The notes below the pieces were generated by a model that saw only the letters and a program-made list of their open reading frames with translations, was not told where the DNA came from and ran no database searches. Below, one piece after another: positions 63,569 through 64,000 of a stretch of DNA of 64,000 nucleotides; position 1 is the stretch's first letter; every line of letters begins with the position of its first letter. The stretch lies in assembly GCA_016213845.1 (NCBI GenBank), contig JACQZN010000049.1, forward strand, positions 1 through 64,000, given 5' to 3'. This DNA is from Candidatus Wallbacteria bacterium. GTDB lineage: Bacteria > Muiribacteriota > UBA6191 > JACPRK01. The position numbers were made by a program, and so were the translations under genes.

Positions 63569-64000
63569 TCAGGTTCGCGGGGCGCCGATGGCGCTCCCGG
63601 GTGTCGAGTTCACGATGGAGTTCGGAGTCCGGAGCTTTGCCCGCGCGCGCGGTCCGGGCTCCGCGGCGGTGCGCCGCTCGATGGCCTCGAGGATCTGTCC
63701 CCGCACGTGCGGGTCGCCCTCTGCCATCTTGAAGTCGTCCTTCACCTCGACGCGCGTCATCCGCTGCGAGGCAGCGAAGCTGGCGCGCGCCAGGAGGTGT
63801 TCGGCCGTACCGAACGCCAGCCAGGTCACCGTCAGCCAGAGCGCGAGCCGCAGTGCGCCGGCCAGCACGCCAGCCAGCTCCTGGGCCGGCGTGATCGCGG
63901 GGAATGCCGCCCAGACAAGGGCGGCGACGGCCGCGAGCTTGGCCGCGATCCAGGCTGTGTTGGCAGCCAGGTTGGGCAGCGCCAGGCGGGTCCAGGGCAG
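63569..64000 (-). CDS. flhB: FlhB (N-terminus beyond window), ending before the autocleavage domain
   Basis: The open frame runs off the right edge. It contains two membrane helices (LAAVAALVWAAFPAI and LRLALWLTVTWLAFG) and then RMTRVEVKDDFKMAEGDPHVR, the highly conserved FlhB juxtamembrane segment (usual: MxxxEvKdE.K..EGdP). In FlhB a cytoplasmic domain with the NPTH self-cleavage site should follow. Here only about 30 more residues remain (KLRTPNSIVNSTPGSAIG...) before a TGA at 63571-63569. FlhA starts 16 bases later, leaving no room for the domain. It may be encoded elsewhere, or the switch function is lost. Confidence 0.8.
   Translation of the reverse strand: MPWTRLALPNLAANTAWIAAKLAAVAALVWAAFPAITPAQELAGVLAGALRLALWLTVTWLAFGTAEHLLARASFAASQRMTRVEVKDDFKMAEGDPHVRGQILEAIERRTAAEPGPRARAKLRTPNSIVNSTPGSAIGAPRT

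Overview
This is a high-GC bacterial chromosome segment, densely coding on both strands. Signal peptides, a lipobox, prepilin-type proteins, flagellar export genes, LysM proteins and a WecA/MraY-type glycan transferase suggest a Gram-negative-type (diderm) bacterium with pili and a flagellum-like apparatus. I cannot assign a phylum: there is no rRNA or other phylogenetic marker that I can place by eye. I saw no tRNA, rRNA, CRISPR array, insertion sequence or prophage.

Layout. 1-488: the start of a Flp-type pilin-like protein running off the left edge. 579-1991: an ATP-grasp-like enzyme, ending at a strong terminator. 2101-26879: nine genes all on the minus strand. In transcription order these are a LysM protein, an SNF2 helicase with an overlapping partner, a membrane-anchored helical protein, a HEAT-repeat protein, coaD, and three secreted proteins. 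Two of the three are giants of about 2280 and 3118 residues built mostly of CARDB-type repeats, and the third is a small protein made of a domain also present in the giants. 27044-37867 (plus): a creatininase-family protein with a membrane tail, a 2799-residue lipoprotein with about 18 Ig-like repeats and an NHL propeller, and a CrtC/AttH-like lipocalin protein. 37881-41510 (minus): a secreted protein and an envelope-glycan module (two sugar-nucleotide epimerases around a WecA-type transferase). 41810-48240 (plus): a small membrane protein, a PilB/GspE-like protein that has lost its ATPase motifs, a GldF/GldG/DUF4340 transport set without its ATPase, and a divergent YchF-like GTPase. 48411-52039 (minus): a pseudopilin operon led by a LysM protein. 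52175-56303 (plus): two histidine kinases and an NtrC-type regulator. 56376-64000 (minus): flhB (partial), flhA, two flhG-type ATPases, flhF and two secreted proteins.

The most unusual points are these. The flagellar export core looks altered: FlhA lacks the acidic residues of its FHIPEP signature, and FlhB stops before the NPTH autocleavage domain. Two FlhG paralogues sit in tandem, and only one has the FlhF-activating DQA motif. The PilB-like protein is a pseudo-ATPase with an intact zinc motif. The three-gene CARDB operon has a shared C-terminal architecture. Intergenic regions carry 7-bp tandem arrays of three sequence families, in two places as inverted pairs, and a nested inverted repeat of about 170 bp lies between two regulator genes.
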